A stretch of DNA of 11,792 nt. It comes from Candidatus Omnitrophota bacterium (lineage in GTDB: Bacteria; Omnitrophota; Gorgyraeia; Tantalellales; Tantalellaceae). The stretch lies in the NCBI GenBank assembly GCA_028717825.1, contig JAQUNB010000012.1, positions 1 through 11,792 on the forward strand, given 5' to 3'. Position 1 is the first letter of the stretch. Every line of letters starts with the position of its first letter. Positions 1 through 6,161 of the stretch are shown here, piece after piece. The translations under genes were made by a program, and so were the position numbers. The notes below the pieces were generated by a model. That model was not told where the DNA came from. It ran no database searches and saw only the letters and a program-made list of their open reading frames with translations.

Positions 1-2301
1 TCTCCCTTCAATAAAATCCATGATAATATATCTTCTTCCAGCTTTATCTCCCCCGAAATTGTAAGCAAAAGGAAAATATACATTTTTCCCGTCAGGGTTA
101 AGAATACGCAAAATCTTGAACTCTCTGTCAATTAGATGATTTATCTCTGCATAATTAGTCATTTTGATAAAATATTTTTTGTTGCCAATCATTCCCAAAA
201 AATGGTTGCTGAATTTAGTTTCTTCACCCAAAGGCTTAATGCTATCAAAATCGCTTAAATCTCGCGGTCCATGTGGCTCATCCTGCATCTCTCGTCTATC
301 GTCCCTCGTCTCTCGTCCCTCGTCCCTCGTAACATACACCCGATATCCACCAATCGTCGCAGTTTTCGAGTTTTCTGATGGAGTTTTCGAATATGTAACC
401 GTCCCGCCGGCTTCGAGAGGAAGTGTGATAACCCCGTTTTCTCTCTGCATCGCGTATAAAACATCTATCGCATATTCAAAATGACTTTTTTCCTGCTGCG
501 ATACTTGCATCTCCGATAACATGCTGGCGATAGCCAGAGCCGATACGTTGCTAGTGATCATCTGCATCAAAGCACCTTTATTGCCTGCCAACACATTAAA
601 ATACGGCGCCTTATAATCTTCGGGGTTTTTGAATTTTGGGACGATCGATATGTACGCAATATTATTTTTTCTAAAAAGCTCACATAGGTTGTCGGTATGA
701 AAACCGCCGGTAACTAGGATCGTGACTTGTGGCTTGTGACTAGTGACTCGTGACACGTGGCTCGTGGCTCGGGGTTCGGGGTTCGGGGTTCGGAATTCGT
801 CCCTCGTCTCTCGTCCTTCGTCTATCGTCTTTCGTCTCTCGTCCATCGTCTTTCGTCCATCGTCTCCCGGTCTATTGTCTATGGTCTGTAGTCTATAGTC
901 TGCCGTCTCGCCCTTCGTCCCTCGTCCCTCGTCTCTCGTCCCTCGTAATTCGCGGGCCGTGAACTTCATGTTTTTCAAGAACGCCTCATCGCGCGCGAAA
1001 GAATATTCGTAGAACTTGGCGAACTCATCGAGATACCCGTCCAGCTTATAGATCTCATCAAGCTTATCAACTTTAATACCGGATAGCGGCGCCTTAGTAT
1101 TTATGAACACAAAATACTTCTCCGCTTTAAAGTCGCCTCTTTTTTCTTTATAACACTCATAATCGTCCCTTGTGACCGTAATATCGAAAAGGTTCTTCAT
1201 GAGTTTTAGGTCATTTATTAATCGACATAACTCTTTCTGATCGCTATTTACACAAAGCGCGTCTTTTAATGCCTTCTCGATGACCCCCATTTCCTTCATC
1301 GCTGCCGTGTTGTCGAGAGACTTATATTCGTTTATGTATTTGAGATATTTTTCAAGTTCCGGATAATCTTTTATGCTGATATTCACGGCGGCGGCTTTCA
1401 GGGTAAGATACCCGTAAAAATCGGTGCCATTGATCTTTTCATCCTTGAATTCAACCGTTTTAATGACAAGTTCTTCTATTTCGACATCCGAGAGGATCTT
1501 GTGGAGCCTGTCGATAAGCTGGTCCCTTTCAATGTTCGCTTTTTTGAAATCTATCCGGTTTTCCTGAGATATAGATTGACGCAGTATTGACACGTTGGAA
1601 AAGTCGCCGAGGTCGATATTCATTTTTTCCGCGACGCGTGATAGGCAAACTACATAATCCTGAAGAGATATTTTCTCCGACTCGTAAGCACGGGCCTTTT
1701 CATCAAGCTCGAATAGTTCTTTGCCGTAAATGTCTTTCCTTAGAAGATCAAGAGTGCGGCTGATATTGCCGAAAATACTATTGATCGCTGCCCTGTTAGA
1801 TAAGGAATTTTTATAGACGTCGAGGTTCTTAAAATAAAGCGTTTCGTCCTCTATCCCCCATAAATTGACCTTCCCGGGATCATTAACGGCAAAATATTCC
1901 GCACCGTTTATGAGCCCTTCTTGCAGAAAATAATCGGCGATCCGGAGGCGGCTATCTCTATCTTCGATCTTTGTAAAAGGGGTTAGGTCGTATTTACCTT
2001 TACCGCCTTCCAGATTAACTGAAGTTATCCCATACTGTTCATTCAAATATTTTATTATCTCGGCTATTTTCTTCTGAGCGTCATAATTGCAATGGGCGTC
2101 TTGAATATGAATTACCGTGGTTCGTGGTTCGTGATTCGTGGCTTGTCGTTCGAATCCCGAAACCCTAAACCCGAAACACCATTCCGTTGACTGTCTCGCC
2201 CAAAGTCCTTTGTCCCTTCCTCCTTCGCTAAAGTTTCGGAGGACAGGCGTCTCTCGTCCCGCGGCGTCCCTCGTCTCTCGTTCGACGGCGTCCACGAACA
2301 C
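1..2301 (-). CDS. Large exported protein, main part: Tiki/ChaN-like domain plus start of a protein-kinase-like domain (3' end outside window)
   Basis: The frame is open from 2343 to the window edge. GTG at 2301 is a formal start, but the true N-terminus is probably the 2525-2112 segment in another frame. VIHIQDAHCNYDAQ (2074-2115), NLEGGKG (1996-2016) and ILVTGGFHTDNL (685-720) match in spacing and character the GExHD..Q, ALE and GxGH blocks of Tiki/ChaN/TraB-like proteins, whose function here is unknown. Mixed helical sequence lies between. Near the left edge, YFIKM (Lys codon 163-165), REFKIL (Glu codon 121-123) and YIIMDFIEG (4-30) look like the beta3 lysine, alphaC glutamate and hinge of a protein-kinase N-lobe. 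The catalytic loop would lie outside the window. Heptamer-repeat DNA at 722-958 and 266-335 is translated in frame as Arg/Asp/Glu/Thr-rich linkers. I am sure the frame is coding, fairly sure of the Tiki-like call, and moderately sure of the kinase. Confidence 0.72.
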   Translation of the reverse strand, partial: MFVDAVERETRDAAGRETPVLRNFSEGGRDKGLWARQSTEWCFGFRVSGFERQATNHEPRTTVIHIQDAHCNYDAQKKIAEIIKYLNEQYGITSVNLEGGKGKYDLTPFTKIEDRDSRLRIADYFLQEGLINGAEYFAVNDPGKVNLWGIEDETLYFKNLDVYKNSLSNRAAINSIFGNISRTLDLLRKDIYGKELFELDEKARAYESEKISLQDYVVCLSRVAEKMNIDLGDFSNVSILRQSISQENRIDFKKANIERDQLIDRLHKILSDVEIEELVIKTVEFKDEKINGTDFYGYLTLKAAAVNISIKDYPELEKYLKYINEYKSLDNTAAMKEMGVIEKALKDALCVNSDQKELCRLINDLKLMKNLFDITVTRDDYECYKEKRGDFKAEKYFVFINTKAPLSGIKVDKLDEIYKLDGYLDEFAKFYEYSFARDEAFLKNMKFTARELRGTRDEGRGTKGETADYRLQTIDNRPGDDGRKTMDERRKTIDEGRETRDEFRTPNPEPRATSHVSRVTSHKPQVTILVTGGFHTDNLCELFRKNNIAYISIVPKFKNPEDYKAPYFNVLAGNKGALMQMITSNVSALAIASMLSEMQVSQQEKSHFEYAIDVLYAMQRENGVITLPLEAGGTVTYSKTPSENSKTATIGGYRVYVTRDEGRETRDDRREMQDEPHGPRDLSDFDSIKPLGEETKFSNHFLGMIGNKKYFIKMTNYAEINHLIDREFKILRILNPDGKNVYFPFAYNFGGDKAGRRYIIMDFIEGR
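266..335. repeat. Second in-gene heptamer tract
   Basis: The clear units are GTCTATC (294-300), GTCCCTC (301-307), GTCTCTC (308-314), GTCCCTC (315-321) and GTCCCTC (322-328). Looser units in the same phase (GTGGCTC, ATCCTGC, ATCTCTC) extend it to about 266. It lies between the Tiki-like region and the kinase-like domain and is read in frame as an Arg/Asp/Glu-rich linker. Confidence 0.75.
722..958. repeat. 237-bp tract of about 33 degenerate heptamers inside a gene, in frame
   Basis: Plus-strand units run almost without break: GTGACTT, GTGGCTT, GTGACTA, GTGACTC, GTGACAC, GTGGCTC (x2), GGGGTTC (x3), GGAATTC, then GTCCCTC, GTCTCTC, GTCTATC, GTCTTTC and relatives to GCGGGCC. There are only two breaks in phase, near 862-869 and 905-916. 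The tract is 79 codons long and has no stop in the minus-strand coding frame. It sits just before the GGFHT motif. Confidence 0.9.
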
Positions 2302-2525
2302 TGGACGGTTCCCATCCCTGCCGGCAGATGAAATTGGTCTATGTTAAACCCTATATGATCGTTGTTATTGTTTTGTGCGGTAGCTACTCTAGCCCTGGAA
2401 GGATTAAGTTCCCCGGCCGTGGCAACTTGAACAAACACATCACCAAGCCCGGAAGTAAGTATAAAAACTATAGTGGTTATTGTAGCAATTACTTTTATAT
2501 ATATTTTGTTTGGATTTGAAAACAT
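2112..2525 (-). CDS. N-terminal segment of the Tiki/ChaN-like exported protein, frameshifted by a repeat insertion
   Basis: It opens with a short charged stretch and a hydrophobic segment (about residues 11-30, VIATITTIVFILTSGL and on), followed by VATAGEL, a plausible AxA signal-peptidase site, so export across the inner membrane is predicted. Residues 60-75 (IDQFHLPAGMGTVQ) look like native protein leading up to the HIQDAH motif. From about residue 80 the sequence is translated repeat DNA (NERRGTPRDERR, then TNHEPR). It stops just before the HIQDAH motif, which continues in the neighbouring frame. Both frames are open across 2115-2343, so a single shift there would rejoin about 840 codons. 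The ATG at 2525 has no Shine-Dalgarno but sits where the upstream promoter predicts the transcript to begin. This could be real decay, an assembly error in a repeat, or recoding; no slippery heptamer was noticed. Confidence 0.68.
   Translation of the reverse strand: MFSNPNKIYIKVIATITTIVFILTSGLGDVFVQVATAGELNPSRARVATAQNNNNDHIGFNIDQFHLPAGMGTVQCSWTPSNERRGTPRDERRLSSETLAKEEGTKDFGRDSQRNGVSGLGFRDSNDKPRITNHEPR
2117..2290. repeat. Compound repeat insertion that breaks the exported-protein gene
   Basis: It contains heptamers GTGGTTC (2117-2123), GTGGTTC, GTGATTC, GTGGCTT, GTCGTTC, GAATCCC, GAAACCC, TAAACCC and GAAACAC (to 2179). A hairpin-like segment follows with CCTCC and GGAGG arms (2219-2242), then GTC-type units GTCTCTC (2249-2255), GTCCCTC (2266-2272) and GTCTCTC (2273-2279). 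The coding frame differs on its two sides, so its net length is not a multiple of three relative to the original gene. Confidence 0.75.
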
Positions 2526-2531
2526 AGGAGC

Positions 2532-2560
2532 ATTATAGCTTTTTATTTAATTAACGTCAA
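2532..2560 (-). promoter_or_regulatory. Sigma70-type promoter giving a probable leaderless mRNA for the exported protein
   Basis: Reading the minus strand, TTGACG (2555-2560) and TATAAT (2532-2537) are separated by exactly 17 bp. The expected transcription start, about 7 nt below the -10 box, falls on the ATG at 2525, and no Shine-Dalgarno lies between. The hexamers and spacing are visible; transcription is inferred. Confidence 0.7.
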
Positions 2561-2612
2561 TAAACAAAAAACAACCTTTTTTTAATTTAACATTTTTTAA
2601 AACAGTCGTGAC

Positions 2613-2643
2613 CGTAGGGAATGGCTTGAAACCATTCCCTACG
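2613..2643. repeat. Dispersed palindrome, TAGGGAAYGG family
   Basis: The 12-bp arms CGTAGGGAATGG and CCATTCCCTACG are perfectly complementary around a 7-nt loop. This is the first of four palindromes in the 261 bp between dinG and the exported-protein gene. No gene was seen in this gap. Confidence 0.85.
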
Positions 2644-2667
2644 ATAATTTCGAAAAAACACGATTGC

Positions 2668-2691
2668 AGGGAACAGGCATGCCTGCTCCCT
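2668..2691. repeat. Dispersed palindrome with GGCATGCC core
   Basis: A 24-bp near-palindrome: AGGGAACAGGCA is followed by its near-complement with one mismatch, centred on GCATGC. It shares the AGGGAAC arm with its neighbours but has a different core. Confidence 0.75.
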
Positions 2692-2704
2692 ATCGTTCAT
2701 ATTA

Positions 2705-2736
2705 CTGTAGAGCACGGTCGCGACCGTGCTCTACAG
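2705..2736. repeat. Perfect 32-bp palindrome with TCGCGA core
   Basis: CTGTAGAGCACGGTCG is followed directly by its exact reverse complement, with no loop. The outer GTAG resembles the other palindromes here, but the rest of the arm differs, so it is a separate subfamily. Confidence 0.85.
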
Positions 2737-2755
2737 ACGAATTAACGATTGCTCG

Positions 2756-2784
2756 GTAGGGAACGGTTTAAAACCGTTCCCTAC
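2756..2784. repeat. Dispersed palindrome just after the dinG stop; possible 3' end hairpin
   Basis: The 14-bp arms GTAGGGAACGGTTT and AAACCGTTCCCTAC flank a single base. It begins 2 bp beyond the dinG stop codon, so the transcript would fold into a very stable hairpin there. No U-tract follows, so intrinsic termination is not supported. Confidence 0.8.
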
Positions 2785-2786
2785 AG

Positions 2787-4784
2787 TTATTGGGTAGAAG
2801 ACTGAAAAAACTCACCGATGTGGCTAATGTCGCCGGTTACTCTGCATTTTGGGATGGCATCGAGGAAATATTTACCATAGGACCGGGACCTAATACGCGG
2901 ATCAAGCACGGCGACTACGCCACGGTCAGCGTGCCCTCTTATCAGCCTGCCAAAACCCTGCTTAAACATTATAACGGCTTCGGGAAGCTGATATTCATAG
3001 AAAGGGTTCAAGCCTTTTTGCCTTATCGCCTCTATCCTTGCGGCATTTAAAGGATCACTCGGGACGGAAAACGGAAGTTTTGTAATAATAACGCATTCCA
3101 GAGCGTCACCGGACACATCAACCCCCTGCCAAAATGTCAACGTCCCCATCAATATACTTTTACGGCTTTTTTTAAACATATCCAAAAGCATATACCTAGG
3201 GAGTTCGCCCTGTTTTAAAAGATGTATATCCGGATCGGTCTCGCCAATACTCGCGGCTACATCGTTCAGCATCTCGTAACTGGTAAACAAGGCGAACATC
3301 CTGCCGCCCATCACCCTATAGATCTTGACTATGTGATCTTTGACATCATTTTTAAAAACCTGCGGCGCCGCGTTGGGGTCGGCGCCCTTTTCCGGAACAT
3401 ACAATAAAACTTTGTTTCGGTAATCGAACGGAGAATCCACCAAAAGCTCTTTGCAGGAATCAAGCCCCAGCCTTTTCTTTATAAAATCGAACTTGCCTGC
3501 CGTAGACAGCGTTGCCGAGGTCAATATAACGGGACGGATCCTCTCAAATAAAAATGTATTCATCTTGTCGCTGATCTCGACGGGAGACGCATAAAAAGAA
3601 TATTCCGATCTTTTCTTGAGTTTTCTGACCTCGCTCCAATATACATATCCATCCCGTTCTTCGTTAAAAATAAAATCCATATTCGCGATCGATCTCTCAC
3701 ACCTTTTTGCGTACATATTCAAGGTCTCCTGAAAATCCGAGACACTTGAGTTTTTTTCACCGATCTTTTTCACCGAACCGGCGCATTTATAGAGCGCCTC
3801 GGAAAGATCCAACATACTTTTTTTCAAGTCTTCGCAATCGTAATCATTTTTATCAAACCTTGCCGTTCTTTCCTCTCCGCCCAAGATATTCCCGGCATTC
3901 GTAAAAAATTTTTCAGCGCTTACGCTGGCGTCATGAACGGCCGCTTCTATAAGCGCTATTTCCTCGAACAAAAATCCCCTAAAAGTCCCGGTGTCGGAGG
4001 CTTTGAGAAATTCTCGTATCGAATCCATCAAAAAACCCAAGGCCGAGCTGCCCATGCCGCATCCAAAAAAGTCCGAGGCCACATCTTCTACCATGTGCGC
4101 TTCATCCAAGATCAAACAATCGAACTCGGGCAAAATACGGTTCTCCGAAACAAGGTCGGCGAATAATAGAGCGTGATTTACGATCAGAACATGCGACTCC
4201 GCGTGCGCTTTACGGGAGGCGATAAAAAAACAATCCGAACTGAACGGGCATTTGCGACCACGACAGGCATCGTACTCACGGGAAAATTTATCCCATACGG
4301 CCCTGTCCGGGATAAATTCGAGGTCCGAAATAAGCCCCGTACCTGTTGTATCTATCCATTTATATATTTCCTCTACTTCTTTATTTTTTGATTTCGACTT
4401 GAAAAGCGTTTTATCACGGTTGGCGGTAGCCTTCCGAATGCAAAGATAGTTTTCCGACCCCATGCATAACGCGTACCTGAGATCTTTTCCTAATATTCTT
4501 TTCAAAAAAGGCAGGTCTTTCACAAAAAGCTGCGTCTGGAGCGCCTTCGTATAAGTTGATATGACAACAAGCTTATTTTCTTTCTGGGCCCATAAAATAG
4601 ATGGGATGAGATAAGCCAGGCTTTTACCCACACCTGTCCCTGCTTCGACAATGAGATGCTCCTCGCTCTCTAAAGCTCCCTCAACGGCTTCCGCCATCGC
4701 GATCTGCTGGGGCCGCATCTCATAATGTTCAAGGTTTTCGGATAAAAGACCTGATCTTTTGAATAATTCGGAGGATAAAGGCAT
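2787..4784 (-). CDS. dinG: DinG/XPD-family ATP-dependent DNA helicase with Fe-S cluster motif
   Basis: Superfamily 2 helicase that unwinds DNA using ATP; family members act in repair and at R-loops or forks. In 665 residues it shows YEMRPQQ (21-27, Q-motif-like), Walker A EAGTGVGKS (47-55), and four cysteines spaced as in the DinG/XPD 4Fe-4S domain (C115, C174, C179, C185). Next come VNHALL (202-207), the DEAH box (227-230), a SATLS motif and the C-terminal motif VI QGFGRLIR (609-616). No exonuclease domain precedes the helicase, so it is the E. coli DinG/YoaA layout, not the Firmicutes DnaQ fusion. The start fits because LFKRSGLL precedes the YExRPQQ motif as in homologues. There is no Shine-Dalgarno; heptamer repeats begin a few bases upstream. 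YoaA is the alternative paralogue name. Confidence 0.93.
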   Translation of the reverse strand: MPLSSELFKRSGLLSENLEHYEMRPQQIAMAEAVEGALESEEHLIVEAGTGVGKSLAYLIPSILWAQKENKLVVISTYTKALQTQLFVKDLPFLKRILGKDLRYALCMGSENYLCIRKATANRDKTLFKSKSKNKEVEEIYKWIDTTGTGLISDLEFIPDRAVWDKFSREYDACRGRKCPFSSDCFFIASRKAHAESHVLIVNHALLFADLVSENRILPEFDCLILDEAHMVEDVASDFFGCGMGSSALGFLMDSIREFLKASDTGTFRGFLFEEIALIEAAVHDASVSAEKFFTNAGNILGGEERTARFDKNDYDCEDLKKSMLDLSEALYKCAGSVKKIGEKNSSVSDFQETLNMYAKRCERSIANMDFIFNEERDGYVYWSEVRKLKKRSEYSFYASPVEISDKMNTFLFERIRPVILTSATLSTAGKFDFIKKRLGLDSCKELLVDSPFDYRNKVLLYVPEKGADPNAAPQVFKNDVKDHIVKIYRVMGGRMFALFTSYEMLNDVAASIGETDPDIHLLKQGELPRYMLLDMFKKSRKSILMGTLTFWQGVDVSGDALECVIITKLPFSVPSDPLNAARIEAIRQKGLNPFYEYQLPEAVIMFKQGFGRLIRGHADRGVVAVLDPRIRSRSYGKYFLDAIPKCRVTGDISHIGEFFQSSTQ

Positions 4785-4790
4785 CGTTTC

Positions 4791-4860
4791 GTGACTAGTG
4801 ACTAGTGACTGGTGACTAGTGGCTAGTAGACGGAATACAAGTCACTAGACACTAGTCACG
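4791..4860. repeat. GTGACTA heptamers arranged as an inverted repeat between guaD-like and dinG genes
   Basis: Units GTGACTA, GTGACTA, GTGACTG, GTGACTA, GTGGCTA run from 4791 to 4825. The opposite strand carries GTGACTA, GTGTCTA, GTGACTT from 4859 down to 4839. The two arms pair over about 20 bp with one mismatch and fill nearly the whole 82-bp gap. Confidence 0.85.
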
Positions 4861-4866
4861 ATTTTA

Positions 4867-5343
4867 TCAATATACTTTTTTATTCGGCAAAGTTTCCCAA
4901 AATTTCAAGAGTTCCATACATTCTTCGTACATAAAACCGCCCTCGACTATTACCGGTGAAGCTCCTTGTTTTTTCATTTGAGCGGCCGATATAGTTAATT
5001 CGTTAAACCCGATAGTCTTAACGTCATCGATCCCTGTCCCATAAACAACACGATCAATTTTTGCCCAGTGAATAGCCGAAAAGCACATGGGACAAGGTTC
5101 CGTAGTGGAATATATCACACATCCGCTCAGGTCATATGTTCCGAGTTTGGCTGAAGCAAGCGAGATCGCGTTCATTTCGGCATGCTGGGTAGGATCGTTA
5201 TTTTTTAGAACGGTATTGTGCGCCATAGCCAGGACCAACCCATCTTTCGTTATAACGGCGCCAAAAGGCCCGCCCTCGGAACCATATTTGATCCCCTTAT
5301 AAGCTTCTTCTATCGCCAGGTCCATGAATCGTTTGTCAGTCAT
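4867..5343 (-). CDS. guaD: Nucleoside/base deaminase, guanine deaminase-like
   Basis: Cytidine-deaminase-fold zinc enzyme, most likely converting guanine to xanthine in purine salvage. Of 158 residues, H54-A-E56 is the zinc ligand and proton shuttle, and PCPMC supplies ligands C84 and C87. GGPFGAVI (24-31), NDPTQHAE (49-56) and EPCPMCFSAIHWA (82-94) resemble Bacillus subtilis GuaD more than TadA, which usually has EVPVGAV and EPCxMCAGA. The C-terminus NKKVY also matches the GuaD tail, whose last tyrosine reaches a neighbouring active site. A GAGGT Shine-Dalgarno lies 8 nt before the ATG and is part of a heptamer repeat. A broader nucleoside deaminase role is possible. Confidence 0.82.
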   Translation of the reverse strand: MTDKRFMDLAIEEAYKGIKYGSEGGPFGAVITKDGLVLAMAHNTVLKNNDPTQHAEMNAISLASAKLGTYDLSGCVIYSTTEPCPMCFSAIHWAKIDRVVYGTGIDDVKTIGFNELTISAAQMKKQGASPVIVEGGFMYEECMELLKFWETLPNKKVY

Positions 5344-5349
5344 ATCGTC

Positions 5350-5412
5350 GTACCTCGTTGTTCGGGGTTCGGGGTTTGTGGCTAGTGGCTGGTGACTTGT
5401 GACTAGTTTTTC
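5350..5412. repeat. Nine heptamers directly upstream of the deaminase gene
   Basis: Continuous units GTACCTC, GTTGTTC, GGGGTTC, GGGGTTT, GTGGCTA, GTGGCTG, GTGACTT, GTGACTA, GTTTTTC, with no break in phase. The first unit, read on the minus strand, is the GAGGTAC that serves as the deaminase Shine-Dalgarno. The GTTC and GACTA subtypes meet within one tract. Confidence 0.88.
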
Positions 5413-5428
5413 GATCCACGGACCACAT

Positions 5429-5500
5429 TGTCATTCCCGCGAAAGCAGGAATCTATTAAGTTTTTTATTGGATCCCCGCTAAGAACATGCGGGGATGACA
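5429..5500. repeat. Composite palindromic element with TGTCATYCCCGC ends
   Basis: Inverted ends TGTCATTCCC (5429-5438) and GGGGATGACA (5491-5500) enclose two hairpins: ATTCCCGC/GCAGGAAT around GAAA (5433-5452), and the 8-bp ATCCCCGC/GCGGGGAT stem (5472-5496). This is the common dispersed GTCATTCCCGC-type intergenic repeat of bacteria. It lies 3' of the PilZ gene, where it could protect or end the transcript. Confidence 0.7.
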
Positions 5501-5564
5501 TTTTTCTATTCTTATTTTCCCTCTCAGCTCATTTCCATACCAGAGACAAACACTCTTGGTCATA

Positions 5565-5903
5565 CTAAGTAATTACAATAAATTTCGAGCAAATGTAATT
5601 GGCCAATCGTCTCTTATCCATCGGATTGATCTCGACAAGCTGGACACCGGCATCGTACAGATCGCAATTCTTTGCCCCGATGATCCATTTGATCTTCCCG
5701 ATTATGAACATCGGGATACCGTCGTCAGGAAGGACTATCCTTAAAGGAAGCTTATCCCCTACCGCCAGTTTCTTATCTAGAGACACACCGATCCCGTCAG
5801 AAGAAATATTACAGACCGTTATATTAGCGTCCGCGTGCGTTTCCTTAGTACATCCTATCGGAGCGATCGAAACATTATAACGCGGGCTTCTTCGCTTTTC
5901 CAT
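5565..5903 (-). CDS. PilZ-domain protein, probable c-di-GMP receptor
   Basis: A single-domain PilZ protein of 112 residues, the usual size for a stand-alone PilZ. It carries both halves of the c-di-GMP binding signature: R4-R-S-P-R8 (RxxxR) at the N-terminus and N32-I-S-S-D-G37 ([D/N]xSxxG). A beta-rich body follows (LPLRIVLPDDG, FIIGKIKWI, YDAGVQLVEI). No membrane segment or effector domain is seen, so it would act in the cytoplasm by binding a partner; the neighbours do not identify one. The ATG is preceded by GAGGTGG and a TATAAT box, so it may be transcribed on its own. Confidence 0.92.
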   Translation of the reverse strand: MEKRRSPRYNVSIAPIGCTKETHADANITVCNISSDGIGVSLDKKLAVGDKLPLRIVLPDDGIPMFIIGKIKWIIGAKNCDLYDAGVQLVEINPMDKRRLANYICSKFIVIT

Positions 5904-5906
5904 AAA

Positions 5907-5926
5907 CCACCTCGCGGATTATTATA
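5907..5926 (-). promoter_or_regulatory. -10 box and ribosome binding site of the PilZ gene
   Basis: Minus-strand TATAAT (5921-5926) lies 17 nt before the ATG, and GAGGTGG (5907-5913) lies between them, giving a very short predicted leader of about 11 nt. The -35 position falls in the flanking palindrome and is not a good match, so the promoter call is tentative. Confidence 0.45.
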
Positions 5927-5943
5927 CACTAAATTTACTTTTG

Positions 5944-5970
5944 TAGGGAATGGTTTTAAACCGTTCCCTA
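5944..5970. repeat. Dispersed palindrome, TAGGGAAYGG family
   Basis: Arms TAGGGAATGGTTT and AAACCGTTCCCTA flank one base, with one T-G position in the stem. It lies upstream of the PilZ gene in a 258-bp gap that holds three palindromic elements and no gene I could recognise. Confidence 0.8.
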
Positions 5971-6051
5971 TAGTTTATTTTTTAAGAGAACATTTCACAT
6001 TACTTTATATTAAAGTGGAACATTCCCATTATTTCACGCTATCTCATTTGA

Positions 6052-6074
6052 AGGGACAGGCATGCCTGTTCCCT
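6052..6074. repeat. Dispersed palindrome with GGCATGCC core
   Basis: AGGGACAGGCA is followed by TGCCTGTTCCCT. It differs from the perfect copy at 11046-11073 by loss of one A in the left arm. Confidence 0.75.
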
Positions 6075-6093
6075 ACATTAGGTCATGATATGA

Positions 6094-6152
6094 AGATGGT
6101 GGGGTCAGGCCTCACAAAGTCGACGACGTAGCGAGACCTGACCCCACCATCT
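6094..6152. repeat. Long hairpin element with GGTGGGGTCAGG arms, REP-like
   Basis: 16-bp perfect arms AGATGGTGGGGTCAGG (6094-6109) and CCTGACCCCACCATCT (6137-6152) continue inward with wobble-compatible pairs (GTGAGG versus GCGAGA). It begins about 10 bp past the stop of the DUF6873-type gene. GGTCAGG hairpins of this kind are often REP-type repeats mobilised by Y1 (RAYT) transposases; that link is inferred, as no transposase is present. Confidence 0.7.
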
Positions 6153-6161
6153 AGATTCTTA

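Noticed and set aside
722..958. CRISPR array
   Set aside because: Units are 7 bp and contiguous with no spacers, and no cas genes are present.
750..962. Plus-strand 70-codon open frame
   Set aside because: It is a translation of the GTCYNTC heptamers (Ser/Arg/Leu-rich, SSLVPRLSSL-like) antisense to the real gene frame; no protein character or ribosome binding site.
2756..2784. Intrinsic terminator of dinG
   Set aside because: The stem is strong and well placed, but no U-tract follows it and the same palindrome occurs at unrelated positions, so it is listed as a repeat.
4867..5343. tadA (tRNA adenosine deaminase)
   Set aside because: Shares the zinc motif, but GGPFGAVI, CPMCFSAIHWA and the NKKVY tail fit guanine deaminase better.
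2787..5343. Plus-strand open frames of 60-90 codons antisense to dinG and the deaminase gene
   Set aside because: Shadows of well-supported minus-strand genes, with no domain or start signal of their own.
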